From: Symsagittifera roscoffensis
Taxonomy: Eukaryota; Xenacoelomorpha; Acoela; Convolutidae
Length of the DNA stretch: 64,000 nt
Reading direction: 5' to 3'
Assembly (NCBI RefSeq): GCF_963678635.1
Contig: NC_087070.1
Span: 38,516,600-38,580,599 of the forward strand
The position numbers and the translations under genes were made by a program. The notes under the pieces were generated by a model. The model was not told the DNA's origin, did not search any database, and saw only the letters and a program-made list of their open reading frames with translations. Every line of letters starts with the position of its first letter. Position 1 is the stretch's first letter. Positions 1 through 11,062 of the stretch are shown one piece after another.

Positions 1-22
1 AGTTGAGGTCTAAACCATAGGC

Positions 23-337
23 TGTTGAGGTCAAACCATCTCAAGATCAGACAGATTAATTGAAGCGATTCAGTTAGCGGTCAAAAACTGAGTAAAGTAG
101 TCAAAACTATTTAAACTCAGGCAAGGTCAAGTATTGATCACAAACTATTTAACTAGTCAGTAATGAAATAACTGGTGTTTTCGTGATGCTTAGTTTGTCA
201 TGTCATTTACATTCACTTTCTCAAATCTTTCTTCAACAATCACTACCTGTTCTCAATCCTCAGTTCGAACCTAAGTTTCTATCTCAGTCTCTAACCCCAG
301 CTCTTAACCCTAGTTGCTCTAACTCTGAATCTTAACA
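23..337 (+). repeat. 5' LTR of the copia element
   Basis: Starts TGTTGAG and ends CTTAACA (TG..CA with a short inverted repeat). It shares long stretches with 4370-4691, for example the blocks around TTAGTTTGTCATGTCATTTA and the end GAATCTTAACA. The primer-binding site follows immediately. Positions 1-17, just outside it, resemble the LTR start, which may be a partial duplication. Confidence 0.85.
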
Positions 338-351
338 GGTTATGGGTCGAG
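338..351 (+). other. Primer-binding site, initiator tRNA-Met half-molecule type
   Basis: Directly after the LTR comes GGTTATGGGTCGAG. It is complementary, with two or three mismatches, to the anticodon arm of initiator tRNA-Met rather than to a tRNA 3' end. Drosophila copia primes from such a cleaved tRNA-iMet, with a nearly identical site. This is by recall of the copia site; no alignment was run. Confidence 0.7.
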
Positions 352-420
352 TTTTCTAATTTGTCTTGTATTTTTTTTCTGTCAGAGTTTAAAGCTTTTA
401 GCTAACAGCCTTAAGCAACG

Positions 421-1320
421 ATGGACTTGAAAGTGGCGGCTTTCACTGGAAAGTCAGAAGAATTTCCTGCTTGGTCGACGAAGTTTGTGGCGCTGGTCCA
501 CACCAAGGGCCTGTTCAGGGTAGTGATGGACAATGATGATCTGCTAGAGGCTGAGCCTACTCTCACCGAGAGTCCGAATGCTGATCAGCAGGCAGCCTAC
601 GATACCAAGATGCAGGAGCGAGCAGTGCTGATCCAGCAGAAGAAAGACAATCGAAACACTGTGTGGTCCCACCTGGCTCTGGTGCTCAACAACACACCAT
701 TTTGATGTACTGAAAAAACGACTACGTGGGAACAGATGGCTATGGCGATGGGACGGTGGTCAGTCTAGTAGGCCAGCTTGCGAAGCTGCGCCTAGGATCA
801 GAGGAGGATCTGGACGACTAATTCGTTCGCAGTCAAGAGCTGATGATGCGGGCGGTTGAGCTAAGCTGGAGAAGCAATCAGGGACACACTGTTCAATGCT
901 TTCGTGATCAATAGGCTGTCTGACAGCTATGCGCATTTTGCGGTGCAAGAGAGCTTCCAACCAGCCAAGACGTTTTCAGAGCTGAGAACGAAGTTGAGGA
1001 ACTACGATGACTCAAGGAAGGCTCGATGTGGAAAGAGGACTTGACATGGTCACAAAGCCATTCTATCTGCGAGAAAGAAAAAAAAGACAAGTAGTGGCTG
1101 CTATGTGTGCGGTCAGAAGGGTCATATGGCGAGGGACTGCAAATCCAAAAGTGACGGTATAAAATCCAGTGCTCAAGGAATTGGTTCGAACAAAGCACGT
1201 GGATCAGGAGCAAAGTAGCAAGGGTGCTTCAAGAGTGGGCAACCTGGACATTATGCAAGCAAGTGCAAGCAGAGGAGGACAGGGTTCTTCAGTTGTGCTA
1301 CAACTTCAAAGAAGGGAGAC
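421..1320 (+). pseudogene. gag: Copia gag remnant (capsid region and zinc knuckles)
   Basis: The frame opens with ATG at 421 and a capsid-like N-terminus (FTGKSEEFPAWSTKF) and stops at 703-705. Further stops follow, including TAG at 1216-1218. The same frame later encodes a nucleocapsid zinc knuckle at 1099-1140 with the CX2CX4HX4C pattern (C-YV-C-GQKG-H-MARD-C). A second knuckle at 1225-1266 has Ser in place of the second Cys. Gag packages the element RNA into virus-like particles; this copy cannot make a complete protein. Confidence 0.82.
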
Positions 1321-4320
1321 GACCTAATTGTGGATACGGGATGCACTGACCATGCGGTGCGCGACAAGGCTGTCTTTCTAGCTTTGAGAGCTGGAACGAA
1401 AGGACAACTGTGGATAACCCCAACGGCACGCTGTCTAGGATTGAGGGCAAAGGATCAGTGGAAGTGGAGATCAGGGACTGCCATGATGCTGCGAGGAGCT
1501 ACACTTTTCACAATAAGCTGTTTGTGCTGAGCTACAATGTGAAATTGAAGATTGTGAGCTCAGCTAAGGCTAGAGGCTCAAGCTTCAATTTCGTCGAGAT
1601 GCTTCATGTCTACTGGCGCCAGATGGGGGAGAGCTACCTGTGAAGCAGCGCGGCAAGCCTTTCTTCCTTGAGTGCAATTTCAGAAGAAACCCAATTATTC
1701 TAGTGACGAAAATAAGAAGAGATACGAGTGATGCAATGTTGTGGCACCTCAACCAGTATGATCTTTTATCGCTTGTCCATGTGGGCGAGCTAGAGTTCTG
1801 CGAAGTGTGTACAGCTTCCAAGATGCATGAAGTAATAGTGCCTAAGAAGACTGATATCAGAGCATCTGCAGTGGGGCAGCGGGTCTTCAGTGACATTCAG
1901 GGTCCATTTGAAACACCGAGTATGCATGGTGCACGCTATACCTTGATCTTCATCGACGACCTCAGTCGGCTGGCTGTGGTCAAGTACTTGGTGAAGAAGG
2001 GTAACGCTCTACTGAAGTTCCAGAAGTTTGTGGCTGAGCATGGAGCCCAGGAGTGCCTGCGAACTGACAATGGAGGTGAGTGTTCGTCAAATGCCTTTAG
2101 GAGATTTGATAGAGAATCCCAGGTTAGACATGAGTTCATTGTGCCCAATACTCACCAACAGAATAGTGAAGCAGAGCGGTACAACAGAGTGTCTGCTGGT
2201 TCAAAGCAAAACTACCAAAGGTTTTCTGGGTGCGAGCATTGTCGACAGCTGTGAGGGTTCGCAACTTGTGTCCCACATCCAGCAACGAGAGGCGCCTTTC
2301 ACTGAAAGATATTCACTATGGGAAACCATCAAAATTGAGCTATTTGAGTATGTTCGGTTACCTTGCGTACTATCTGAATCGAGGCAACAGACGGAAACTG
2401 GATCCAAAGGACCAGAAAAGCAATTTAATCGGCTGCGACGAGGAGAGCAAAGCCTACTTGCTGATGGATCTAGATACAAGACGAGTGGTGCGAGCAAGAA
2501 GCGTGACATTCAATGAGAACATCATTCCAGATGACTTCATGGTGGTCAGTGAGCCATTACACACCCTGAAGCTATCAATCGAGGGATGCACTGATATTAA
2601 GGAAGCAAGCACGACAAAAACTAGCGAAGCACGAAGCGCGCCAACTGAGGGTGATACTGCAGATTCAGTGGGGGTTACTCAGGAGAATCTCGTCGAGGAG
2701 GAAGCATTAGATTCACATTCTACTGATCATCCAGTGCAGAAGTCCGTTAGGACAAAGAACCCACCCATTCGATACAGACTGGCCTATACCCATGTTTTAG
2801 TGACTGGAATCTAAGAGCCAAGGGCTATTCAGAAGTAGTGTCTGGACCTGAAAAGGAGCAGTGGCTGGCAACTATGGCTTAAGAGGTAAAGTCTATAGAA
2901 GCCAAGGGAACATGACACTTGTTGATAGACCACGATCTTGAAAAGTTATTCCTGGGCATGGCTTTTTGCTGTAAAGAGAGATTCTATGGGATAAGTGGAG
3001 CGGATCAAATCCCGATATGTGGTTAAAGCGTTCATGCAAGTGGAAGGACTTGACTTCAATGAGACGTTTGCTCCGACCTGTAAGCCCGAAACAAAGAGGA
3101 TACTGCTGGCTCTGGGGGCACAAGATGATCTTGCATTTCATCAGATGAGTGTTAAGTCAGCCTTCCTGAACACTGCTCTAGCAGAGACAGTGTACATGGA
3201 GCAGCCAGAGGGGTTCAGCAGCGGTGAAAGCCAAAAGTGCTTGCATCAACGAAGTCTCTATGGGCTGCGGCAGGCAAGAAGAGACTGGTATCAGACGCTG
3301 AGCACACTCCTACTTGATGAAGGGTTCAATAGAAGCAGCAACAACTTCTGTATGTTCATGATGAGGGGAACAGAGGATACAATGATTTATGTGCTGGTTA
3401 TGTGCTGGATGACACCATCATTGGGTGCAGATGTCAGGACGAAGTTGACAAGCTGAGGAGCCGTTTCTCCCAACGATTCAAGGTGGATGACAGACGCGCC
3501 TTGTCCTGGTTTCTGGCAATGCAGGTCAAGCAATCACCTCGGACGGTAACAGTGAATCAACCACGTTACATCGACGACTGCTTGGTGCGTTTTGGCCTAG
3601 CTGGATGCAAACCAGTGGGCACACCAGCGGACATTAGCGCACAACTGTCGAAGAAGGACTGTCATGCGGCTGGGTCAGCAGAGGCAGTGTCCATGAAGGC
3701 TAAAACTACAGGCATTGTGCGCTCATTATTGTACACAGCTAAGCAAACAAAGCCTGATATCTTAGCTACTGTGACGCAACTCCCTCATTTCCTGGAAAAT
3801 CCGGGAAGGGTGTACTGGGTGGCTTCAAAGAGGCTTCTTCGTTACCTGAAGGGGAGCAAAGATCTGCAGCCGTGCTACATTAAGGACGCTAGTGATAACT
3901 CTATGGATCTGCAGATGCTAACTGGATTGGAGATTTGAATGATAGAAGGTCAACTACTGGCTGCAGCTTTCATTTGCAGATGGCAGGGGCAGCAACTAGT
4001 TAGAGCACCAAGAAGCAACCAACTGCAGCCAAACCTACCAGTAAGGCTGAGTACGAAGCAATGACAGCAGCAGTTCAAGATGCTCTATATCTGTGATCAC
4101 TTCTCGATGAGATGGGCGTAGTTATCGACGGCCCAACCGTCATCAAGGAGCAGAATGAGAGCTGCATCAAGATGTTCAAGGATCCTGTGAGGCAGAAGCG
4201 AACGAAACACTTCGATGTGAAAAACCCCTTTGTTCGAGAACGAGTTGAAGATGAGACAGTTGAACTCCAATATTACCCTACTGATTTCATGGAAGCTGAC
4301 TTGTTGAAAAAAAAGCCCTG
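1321..4320 (+). pseudogene. pol: Copia pol remnant: protease, integrase, reverse transcriptase, RNase H
   Basis: Domains follow in copia order but in shifting frames. The protease active site DTG is at 1333-1341. A pre-integrase zinc region (CEVC) lies near 1800. The integrase catalytic residues are visible as SDIQG near 1890, TDNGGE near 2064 and the Glu of SEAER near 2170. The copia GYxxxSKAYLL-type segment lies at 2410-2460. RT runs from about 2995 (ETFAPT, EQPEGF, SLYGLRQA). Its YVDD catalytic motif is broken: near 3400 the reading is Y-V-L-D-D across a frame change. The RT connection ends with RLLRYLKG near 3840. RNase H from about 3890 includes ADANWIGD-like residues, SKAEYEA and the terminal KHFDVKNPF. 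In-frame stops occur at about 4000 and 4096. Confidence 0.9.
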
Positions 4321-4369
4321 AGCAAGGTTAAGGTGGAATTGCATCGTCGAGCCTCGAAGGGTTGCAGCC

Positions 4370-4691
4370 TGACATTGGACAAAGCCAATTCATCTCAAGT
4401 TCAAACGGATTCACTGAAAAGATTCAGCTGCGAGGTCAAAAATGATTCAAATAGTCAAAATTGATTTAACTCAGACAAGGTCAACAAGTGTTCACAAACT
4501 AACATATTAGTCAGTAATTAATTAACTGAAACTTTTGTAATGCTTAGTTTGTCATGTCATTTATTTTCATTTTCTCAATTCATTCTTTAACAATCAATAC
4601 CTCTTCTCAATTCACAGTTCGAACCTCAGATTCTACCTCAGTCTCTAACCACAGCTCTTGATCCTAGTTGCTCTAACTAAGAATCTTAACA
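4370..4691 (+). repeat. 3' LTR of the copia element
   Basis: Related copy of the 5' LTR, beginning TGACATTGG and ending GAATCTTAACA. The downstream TAGGC matches the 5-bp sequence before the 5' LTR. The start is less certain than the end because the first 20 bases have diverged. Confidence 0.8.
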
Positions 4692-5548
4692 TAGGCCAAC
4701 CTTAACATTTAAATACATCTTCTAAGCTAGATGCCAGTTAATTATCTTTGCGCCAAAAGCAACTGAAGAGATAAATTTGCCTAACATTTTGTGGTGAAAA
4801 GCTCTTAAGACTATTGACTATTAAGACTGAAGTAGACAACAGACAGTTACATAAGTGTCAATGAACAAAAAAATGCGCCAACAAAAGCTTATTTTCGAAC
4901 AATTTCCAAGTTTCGTATATCGGAAGACATATCACAAAAAAGCTCAAGAGTTGAAACCTTAAGGATTGACTTTTTTCCACAAAATTACCCTAATTTGAGA
5001 AAAGTGGATGTCCAAACCAAGTAGAAAATCGAAAAAATATGTATATAAATCCACTTTCGAAACAGGAAGCCATTCAAGTTATTCGCGTCGTTTGCTATTT
5101 CGTAATTGAAGTGCGTAATTTGCTTTCATTTCGGCAGTGAATAAGGTGAATTTATCAAACAAGCAATCAGATGAAATCACGTTTTCACAAAAAAACAAAC
5201 GCCGTTCTTTGCGTTCCTGCAACTGGAACGAGCAAATTGTCCTTAAATCGTATTTCAAGAAATGACTATCAATGATTCAGTGACTATGTTGGACAAGCTG
5301 CTAGCCTAAAAATTACCATGTTCCGATCTGATAAAGCTTGCTAATAGCAAGCGTAACAAAAAAATGAATCAAAAGAACAAACTGAAGTGACGAAGGAGAT
5401 AAATATGAATTAGTAAAAAAACTCAGAATCTGCGGATTATTAATAGAATTATTATTTACAGACAAAGAAAAGAAACTACTGTTATTTAAGCTGAAAACAT
5501 TCAAGTTTAAGTATTTTTTTGTTTTGAATTTTGATATTTCTGCCTAGA
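4692..5548. other. Non-coding, repeat-derived stretch
   Basis: AT-rich sequence with no supported exon. Around 4990-5110 it contains a diverged copy of the 'TTTGAGAAAACTGGAT ... CCACTTT(T)GAAAC' repeat, also found at 7700-8130, 36845-36940 and 38490-38600. Confidence 0.5.
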
Positions 5549-5682
5549 AACGAGTATCTGTATCAGGCGCAGTCGAAATATTGCAAGGCGATGCAAACCT
5601 CTTTGTACAAGATCGAGGAGATTTGTTTAACCAAAAGACCAAATCGAAAAACCAAAAAAGGATTGGTGGTGCTCACATCCAA
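5549..5682 (+). CDS. Candidate internal exon on the plus strand, unidentified
   Basis: A 134-nt segment sits between a good acceptor (TTTCTGCCTAG) and a donor (AAG then GTTAGT), richer in GC than its surroundings. Two of its three frames are open; one reads NEYLYQAQSKYCKAMQTSLY and then a lysine-rich end. No family is recognised. If real, it belongs to a gene transcribed opposite to the PI3K gene. A chance splice-like island remains possible. Confidence 0.3.
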
Positions 5683-5734
5683 GGTTAGTCGATTCACGTA
5701 AGTTATCGATTTTACCGGATTATTGTGATGATTT

Positions 5735-6440
5735 TTTGACATTTATAATGATTATAGTTACTTAAATTAGGAGTTTAAATTTTAACCGATTATAATCTCT
5801 GATTTTGCCAAATTTTTGTCAAATCAAAACAACATTTGAATTATATCTTATGAGTTATCACTTTTCTGTCAAAAAAAATCTTTAAAAGCGAGATCTCTTG
5901 TCACACTGTTTCATCTGAACACAAAGTTTTACCACGAAACAAATTATTCCATAGAATAAAATTTCCCCAAGTAATCATGAAACTAAAACAGTTTGCTGAT
6001 ATGTTGGTGGTTAAAAAAGCTTAAGATGTGCATCATGATACTACTCTAATGACGAAGAAAAAAAGTTATAAATTTGAAAACTTTAAAAACAGTTTTCTCA
6101 TTTTTCAAAGAAACCAATTTCTACAACAAGCATAACATATAGGCAACTCAGATGCAAGTTCGCAGACAAAATGGGCAAACACAAAGAATTATAATTGATT
6201 ATAATGGATTTTTGTGCAAAACATATGAATTAGAAATTGGGATTAAAATATTGAATTATAATCTATTATAATTAGATCGAAAAATAGATGAATAAATAAT
6301 CGATTATAATCGATTAAAATGTGTTATAATTGACTATAAATTGACTTCAAAAAGAGAGATTATAATCAATTATTAATAAATTAAAATCAATTTTTTCTCA
6401 ATTTTAGTAACACTGGTACTAAAATCGTAATATAATCAAT
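5735..6440. repeat. Cluster of ATTATAATCGATTATAAT-like palindromic words
   Basis: Variants of AATCGATTATAATCGATT recur at about 5785, 6190, 6255, 6298 and 6360-6380 in otherwise plain AT-rich DNA. No coding potential is seen here or on to 7000. Confidence 0.55.
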
Positions 6441-7023
6441 TATTAACGCTTAAAACTGGATGCGGATGGGGATATCTTTTTCACTTTCAGCACTGGGTGA
6501 TCTAGAAGTGACTGTTAGATGATAGAAAAGTTGTTTTGGTTGAAAAAATGTTTCAGAGTTCTTGTTTCAGTTTGGAGTGGACCTACTCTCGTAAATTTTC
6601 TTAAAAATTCCAGAATAGTTCCTTTTTTATCTAAAAACAAATTAGTTGTTTTGAAATCAGTTTTTTGAGGGTGCCGAAAATTTATAAATGCGCATTTTTC
6701 TCCTTTTCAACAACTTTTCCGAAGAAAAATAGCACGTCGCGTGGTTTAGATCTTGAAAAATGGCCAAAATGTCTATTCGATTCGAGGGTAAAAAATACGT
6801 CATAGGTGTACAAAAAAACAAGACCTTAGAAAAATGTTATCACGCAAAGCTACGCTGAAATTTTGCTACAGTTTAAAACAATACTCGGATTACAAGATAA
6901 GAATTGTCTTTCGAAAATAAAGACAAATTTTGACTGAATGCCCGATTGGATTTCAAAATTTTTCCAGATTCCGGATAATTGTATTATTTAAAAAACTGGA
7001 ACGCATATCAAAGACTTGCATAC

Positions 7024-7343
7024 TATCCATATAGCGAACCTGATTTCATAAATTTGCGAGCTCCCACCGACCAACGAGTTGAACACCTTCAGAAATTCGC
7101 AAGGGCTCCGAGTAAGCCTCGCAAACCCCGACAAGCTAAACTTAGCCAAATCAGGAGACTGCGAATCGTCACTCGGTGGCAACGACGGTTCTGTTTCGTC
7201 AGGTTCGTCCATAATGCTAGAAAAACTCGCAATACTGTCGCGACACGAACTAGATCCGAGCGAGTTGTTGCGCTCGGGAAACGACAGGAAAGTCGTCAAA
7301 GTTGCTCGCGGGTCATTTTCTTCAAACTCGGCTTCATTTTTAC
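7024..7343 (-). CDS. PI3K exon: acidic/serine-rich insert, second part
   Basis: The acceptor TGCATAG precedes 7343 and the frame continues phase 1 from the exon at 8312-8518. It encodes KNEAEFEENDPRATLTTFLS, then a serine- and aspartate-rich stretch (SSIMDEPDETEPSLPPSDDS), then a more ordered end (GFARLTRSPCEFLK). The 3' end is uncertain: possible donors are GTGTTC (exon end 7087), GTTCGC (7040) and GTATGC (7024). No PI3K motif is seen in it. Placement rests on phase, strand and position. Confidence 0.55.
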
Positions 7344-7694
7344 CTATGCATAAAAATCAGATGAAACTTGATACAAAATGAAATTGACAAAATAAATTTC
7401 TTTATAAAACGATAAAAACCATTCTATGAAAATTATTTCAATTTGAGGAAAATATTTAGAAAATTGTTGGACTTATTTTGGAATGTTTTTAATCAAACAA
7501 CATTCCAAAGTGTTTTCACCATTCGCTGCTAATAACAAAGATCAAATTGAAAAAATAACTTGAAAAAACTGAACGCTACTGGGGAAAACTGAATGAGTAA
7601 AACTTTTAGTTTACATAACTGCTAAGTGACGCATTAGCAGTCAATTTGAAAAAAAATTATCAACTAACATGCCTCAATTTGCAGAGCGGACACA

Positions 7695-8140
7695 TTTTAA
7701 TTTGTTTCGCTAAAAATGAGCCATTTGAGAAAACTGAATGAAAAAGAAAAACTTCCATCCCACTAAGAAAATCTATTATTTAAGTTCCAATTTTCAAACT
7801 AGAAGACGCTCATGTTTTGTTAAGTGTTGATCAACAAACATGTTTCAGACTCTGATTGAGTTCTTGCAGTTTTTTTTGGAAACTTTGTTCATAACTTCTT
7901 CGGATTATATATGTTATTTCATGTATTAAGTTGAATTTGATTTTCAAATCAAGTTCATGGGCTGAAAGAAAGGCAAATATCGCTCTCTACTTAAGACAAA
8001 GAAATGCCGCGAAAAAACATGAACGTCTTCTAGTTTGAAAAGTGGAATTTATTTATTAGAGATTTTTCAGTGGGATGAAAGTTTTTCTTTTTCATCCAGT
8101 TTTCTCAAAATGGGTCATTTTCAGCAAAAAAAATGTCATA
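7695..8140. repeat. Foldback repeat (inverted arms 7695-7830 and 8005-8140)
   Basis: The left arm reads ..GAGAAAACTGAATG ... TTTTCAAACTAGAAGACG.. and the right arm is its diverged reverse complement, separated by about 175 bp. Related single arms occur near 4990, 36845 and 38490, and the flank 7575-7710 has a direct copy at 39920-40110. It looks like a short non-autonomous element with long terminal inverted repeats. Confidence 0.65.
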
Positions 8141-8311
8141 ACACATTCTTAAAAATGAAAGCGATTTAATGTGACGTATTGCTTCTTTGAAATTGGAAAA
8201 TTGAAAAAAAAACAAAGACTTTGCCGACTGTCTGATGGCTATCAACTCAAAAAATCAAACTTAAAGTATAAGAAAAAAAATCAGACCATCGAATTTGGTT
8301 TCATTACTTAC

Positions 8312-8518
8312 TACTTATACTAATTTGATCAGCTGAAGAGAATTCGGAGAAGGTGAAAAAAGTATCTGCATTCGATATTGATTCGAACTTGTCAGTTTCG
8401 GATAGAAGGTTGTTCTCTGGAGAAATTTCTGCATATTCATCTGTTGTGAAGTTTCCAATAATCTTTGGATACTCGGTACAATCGTTATCATCAAGGGAGC
8501 AATTGGTCTGGGGGTTTT
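8312..8518 (-). CDS. PI3K exon: acidic insert, first part
   Basis: The acceptor TTTTTATAG precedes 8518 and the donor GTAAGT follows 8312. Length is 207 nt, entering and leaving in phase 1, which matches both neighbours. The peptide begins NPQTNCSLDDNDCTEYPK and continues with many D, E, S and N residues. It follows the PLWL strand of the kinase N-lobe, where known class I enzymes reach the phosphate-binding loop within about 25 residues, so it appears to be an insertion. A donor GTATAAGT a few bases earlier is an alternative. Confidence 0.65.
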
Positions 8519-8875
8519 CTATAAAAACAACAATTTTGAGCTCATGTTTTTTGAACTCATGTTTTTTTTTATAAAAAACGTTTTGAACAACAAGAAAAAT
8601 GCGCAGAGTTCATCTCGATTAAATTTTAAAAAAATATGCAATTGAGTTCAATATCAAACCTTTTTCTGAACGATTGTTACAATAAAGAACGTATAGAAGC
8701 ATGTACTGGCACCAAAATTAAACTCAATTAATCAAGTTGTTTTAATTCTAGTTTTGATTTTTTCAGAGCCAGGGAAATGCGCACAACTCTCAGACTGTCT
8801 ACCCTGGTTCGAGTAAAGCTGATACTCTCAGCTTGTTAGTGACGTATATTGTATTTAATTGAAAACGGCACTAAC

Positions 8876-8930
8876 TTTTGGAGCCATCGTCTGCCTTTTT
8901 GCGCCGATGAAACGTCAGCCAAAGTGGCAG
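8876..8930 (-). CDS. PI3K exon: start of the kinase N-lobe (PLWL strand)
   Basis: A 55-nt exon between the acceptor TATTTCCAG and the donor GTTAGT, phase 0 in and 1 out. It encodes LPLWLTFHRRKKADDGSK. Joined in frame to the upstream exon it gives SKK-LPLWLTF, matching the class I PI3K pattern (S-K-K/M-K-PLWL followed by an acidic strand). The intron before it is about 8.3 kb and contains the LINE and the 2.35-kb tandem duplication. Confidence 0.85.
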
Positions 8931-8939
8931 CTGGAAATA

Positions 8940-10260
8940 ATATAAATGTTAGAAACAAAGAGAAAACTTCACCAAATCATTGCTGAGGCAAATTATCCAC
9001 ACGGTCAAAAAAAAATAATTAAACAATTTTTTGACTAGAAATTAACTTTCTATCATTCAAAATGGAAAAAAAAAGAGAAATTTTCAATTTATTTTTTGAT
9101 ATTTTGTTTTGGGGAGGGGGAAGGAGTGATAGGCAGGGCGAGGGTTTTTGTTTCAGCGTCATGAGATAGAGTTTACGCAGACTATTCGGATTATTATACC
9201 GACAGGAGGTGCGTTCAAAGCATTGGTATGACAAGTTTATAAATTTAGGATAAGGCTCCAGTCAATGCTTTTTAGGACTGCTTTTTCTAAGACTGCATTT
9301 TAAAGATAAAATGAAAACTTTTCAAAAAATGTTCTAAAAAATTCAACAAAGGGGCAAAGCTGAGCTTCGCACCTTTTTTGATACAAAAAGCCAACGGCAA
9401 TAAAAAATATATCGGAGAAAACTGCATGTACCAACCACGCTGGATCCACTAGTGCCTTACATGCAGTGTATTCGAGATTATATTTAAAATTCAGAAAATA
9501 TACACACAGAGCTTAAGTCGACATCATAGCATTTACCAGTAGTTACTACCATTGGTGGCCAGTAGTTAAATCCGAATTTTCAGGAAATTGAACACAAAAA
9601 CAGCCATTTGAACTACATTAGAAGCCAGTAGTTAAATTTGAATTTTCAGGAAGTTGAGCGTTTCAGCAACACAGAGGCAGTCATTCAAGTGATTTGTTTA
9701 AAAACATGTTGACCCGAAAAAGTCCAAGTCCGATTTGAAAACGCTCTACTTGACAAATGTGCAGAACAAGCCGCTTTAGTTGGTTTATAGTATATGAAGC
9801 TGTTAAATGATTTGTGGACAAGCTGTTAACATAATAAAATCTCGTTCCTTTTCAGTGACGCTTTTTAATCGCAAATGTAATAATGCAATAAGACTATGTA
9901 CTTCGCGTACGTGCTTGCTGAATTGCGTAAAGTATCCCTCTAAAGTGGCCTATGAAAATCGAAAAAGTGAGAAATATATTTGAAATTATAAACAGAGGCG
10001 AAGCGGACCTTCGCATCACTTGCGGCACAACACAAACATAAAAAAATATATCAGTAAAAAGAATTTAGATTTTGAAAAAAAACCGCATGAACCAAAATGT
10101 TGGTATGTTTCGATAAACAAACATCTAGGTGCCCAGCTAAAGCAGAAAGTACGAGTTTGAAATTGAATGAACTTGTCATGCCGATGCGGAACAAAAACTG
10201 TGATTTCAAAAGCTGTACTTGCCAGAAACTTTAGTTGTTTCTCTACTGAGAGCAGTGGAA
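8940..10260. other. Intron sequence with repeat remnants
   Basis: No exon supported. It contains two copies of the conserved repeat terminus (GCTGAGCTTCGC at about 9360, GAGGCGAAGCGGACC at about 9992). At 10126-10320 there is a segment homologous to 21860-22080, sharing CCCAGCTAAAG and GATGCGGA(A/C)CAAAA. Confidence 0.5.
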
Positions 10261-10832
10261 AAGTTGAAAACTTAGATATAATCAATTTTCCCAAGAAGAT
10301 AACATAAGATTACTAAAAATAAAGGAATCGCCGCTTCTGAAGGAACATTTATCGCAAGCGGTTCATTGAATTGAATTTTTTCTCTCAATTTTGTTTGTAT
10401 AAATTTTCAGAGAACTCATAAGAATTCTATACAACAGTCAGAAGTTCTAAAGACGGTCAAAAGAAGCTAAAAAAAATCACAACAATTATGCAAAAAGCAG
10501 GTTGTGGCCGCTTAAACATATAAATATCCCAAAACTGGGTTTTTCAATTGAACAAGAATTGTCACGGTTGTTTTGGCGTCCCGGTAGAATTGTCCTGGCA
10601 AAATTTGCTAACTAAGTTGGATTTTAAATAGAACTTGAATTACAACACAAGCGCTGAAAAGTCAGAATCACCGAATCTGCAAGATCACAAATGACACACA
10701 TAGCCCTCGTAATGAAATAGTCGTCATAAAAACATTTGAGATATAAAGCGGCCATGAAGCAGCAAATAAGGTTTGGTGCTGTTGGGAAAAAAAAAGAAAA
10801 ATCAAAAAAAGTTAGAAAGAACATTTTGAATT

Positions 10833-11062
10833 TTTTGAGGCTTGTTCTGAGCTTTCAAACAATTTTTGGCAGAAGAAAATCGAATTAAAGAAAAAAATAC
10901 CGGTAATCAATAGAAAAAACCAGGGGTAACTAAAAGTAAAATAATTCTGTCGGTGAGAAAACCGACAGAAATAGGCCAGACACCCAGTAGGCTAAAAACA
11001 ACCAAAAATATTTAATAATAAAAATTCTTCAGCGCATAAACGTACATATAGACAGTTTTCGC
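10833..11062. repeat. 230-bp repeat with perfect 10-bp hairpin, copy A
   Basis: First of four copies (about 10833, 11671, 13183 and 14032). Each runs from GGCTTGTTCTGAGCTTT to the ATAAACGTA(C/A)(A/G)TATAGACAG block. It contains the stem TTCTGTCGGT (10945-10954), loop GAGAAA and stem ACCGACAGAA (10961-10970). Confidence 0.8.

Larger units (their letters stand above)
23..4691 (+). mobile_element. Degenerate Ty1/copia LTR retrotransposon, full length with target duplication
   Basis: Two related LTRs flank a gag-protease-integrase-reverse transcriptase-RNase H region; integrase before RT defines the copia order. The element is bounded by the direct repeat TAGGC (18-22 and 4692-4696), a 5-bp target-site duplication that fixes both ends. 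The LTRs differ by many substitutions and small indels, and the coding region has in-frame stops and several frameshifts, so this is an old dead copy. It lies downstream of the last PI3K exon seen in the window, probably in an intron of that gene, but nothing here proves that. Confidence 0.93.

Noticed and set aside
1-22. 5' LTR starting before the window because 1-17 resembles the LTR start
   Set aside because: The TAGGC duplication at 18-22 and 4692-4696 and the TG start at 23 fit better; 1-17 is probably a local duplicate.
10945-10970. Hairpin as a ribozyme or transcription terminator
   Set aside because: No hammerhead core (CTGATGA/GAAA) around it and no bacterial context; kept only as a conserved stem.
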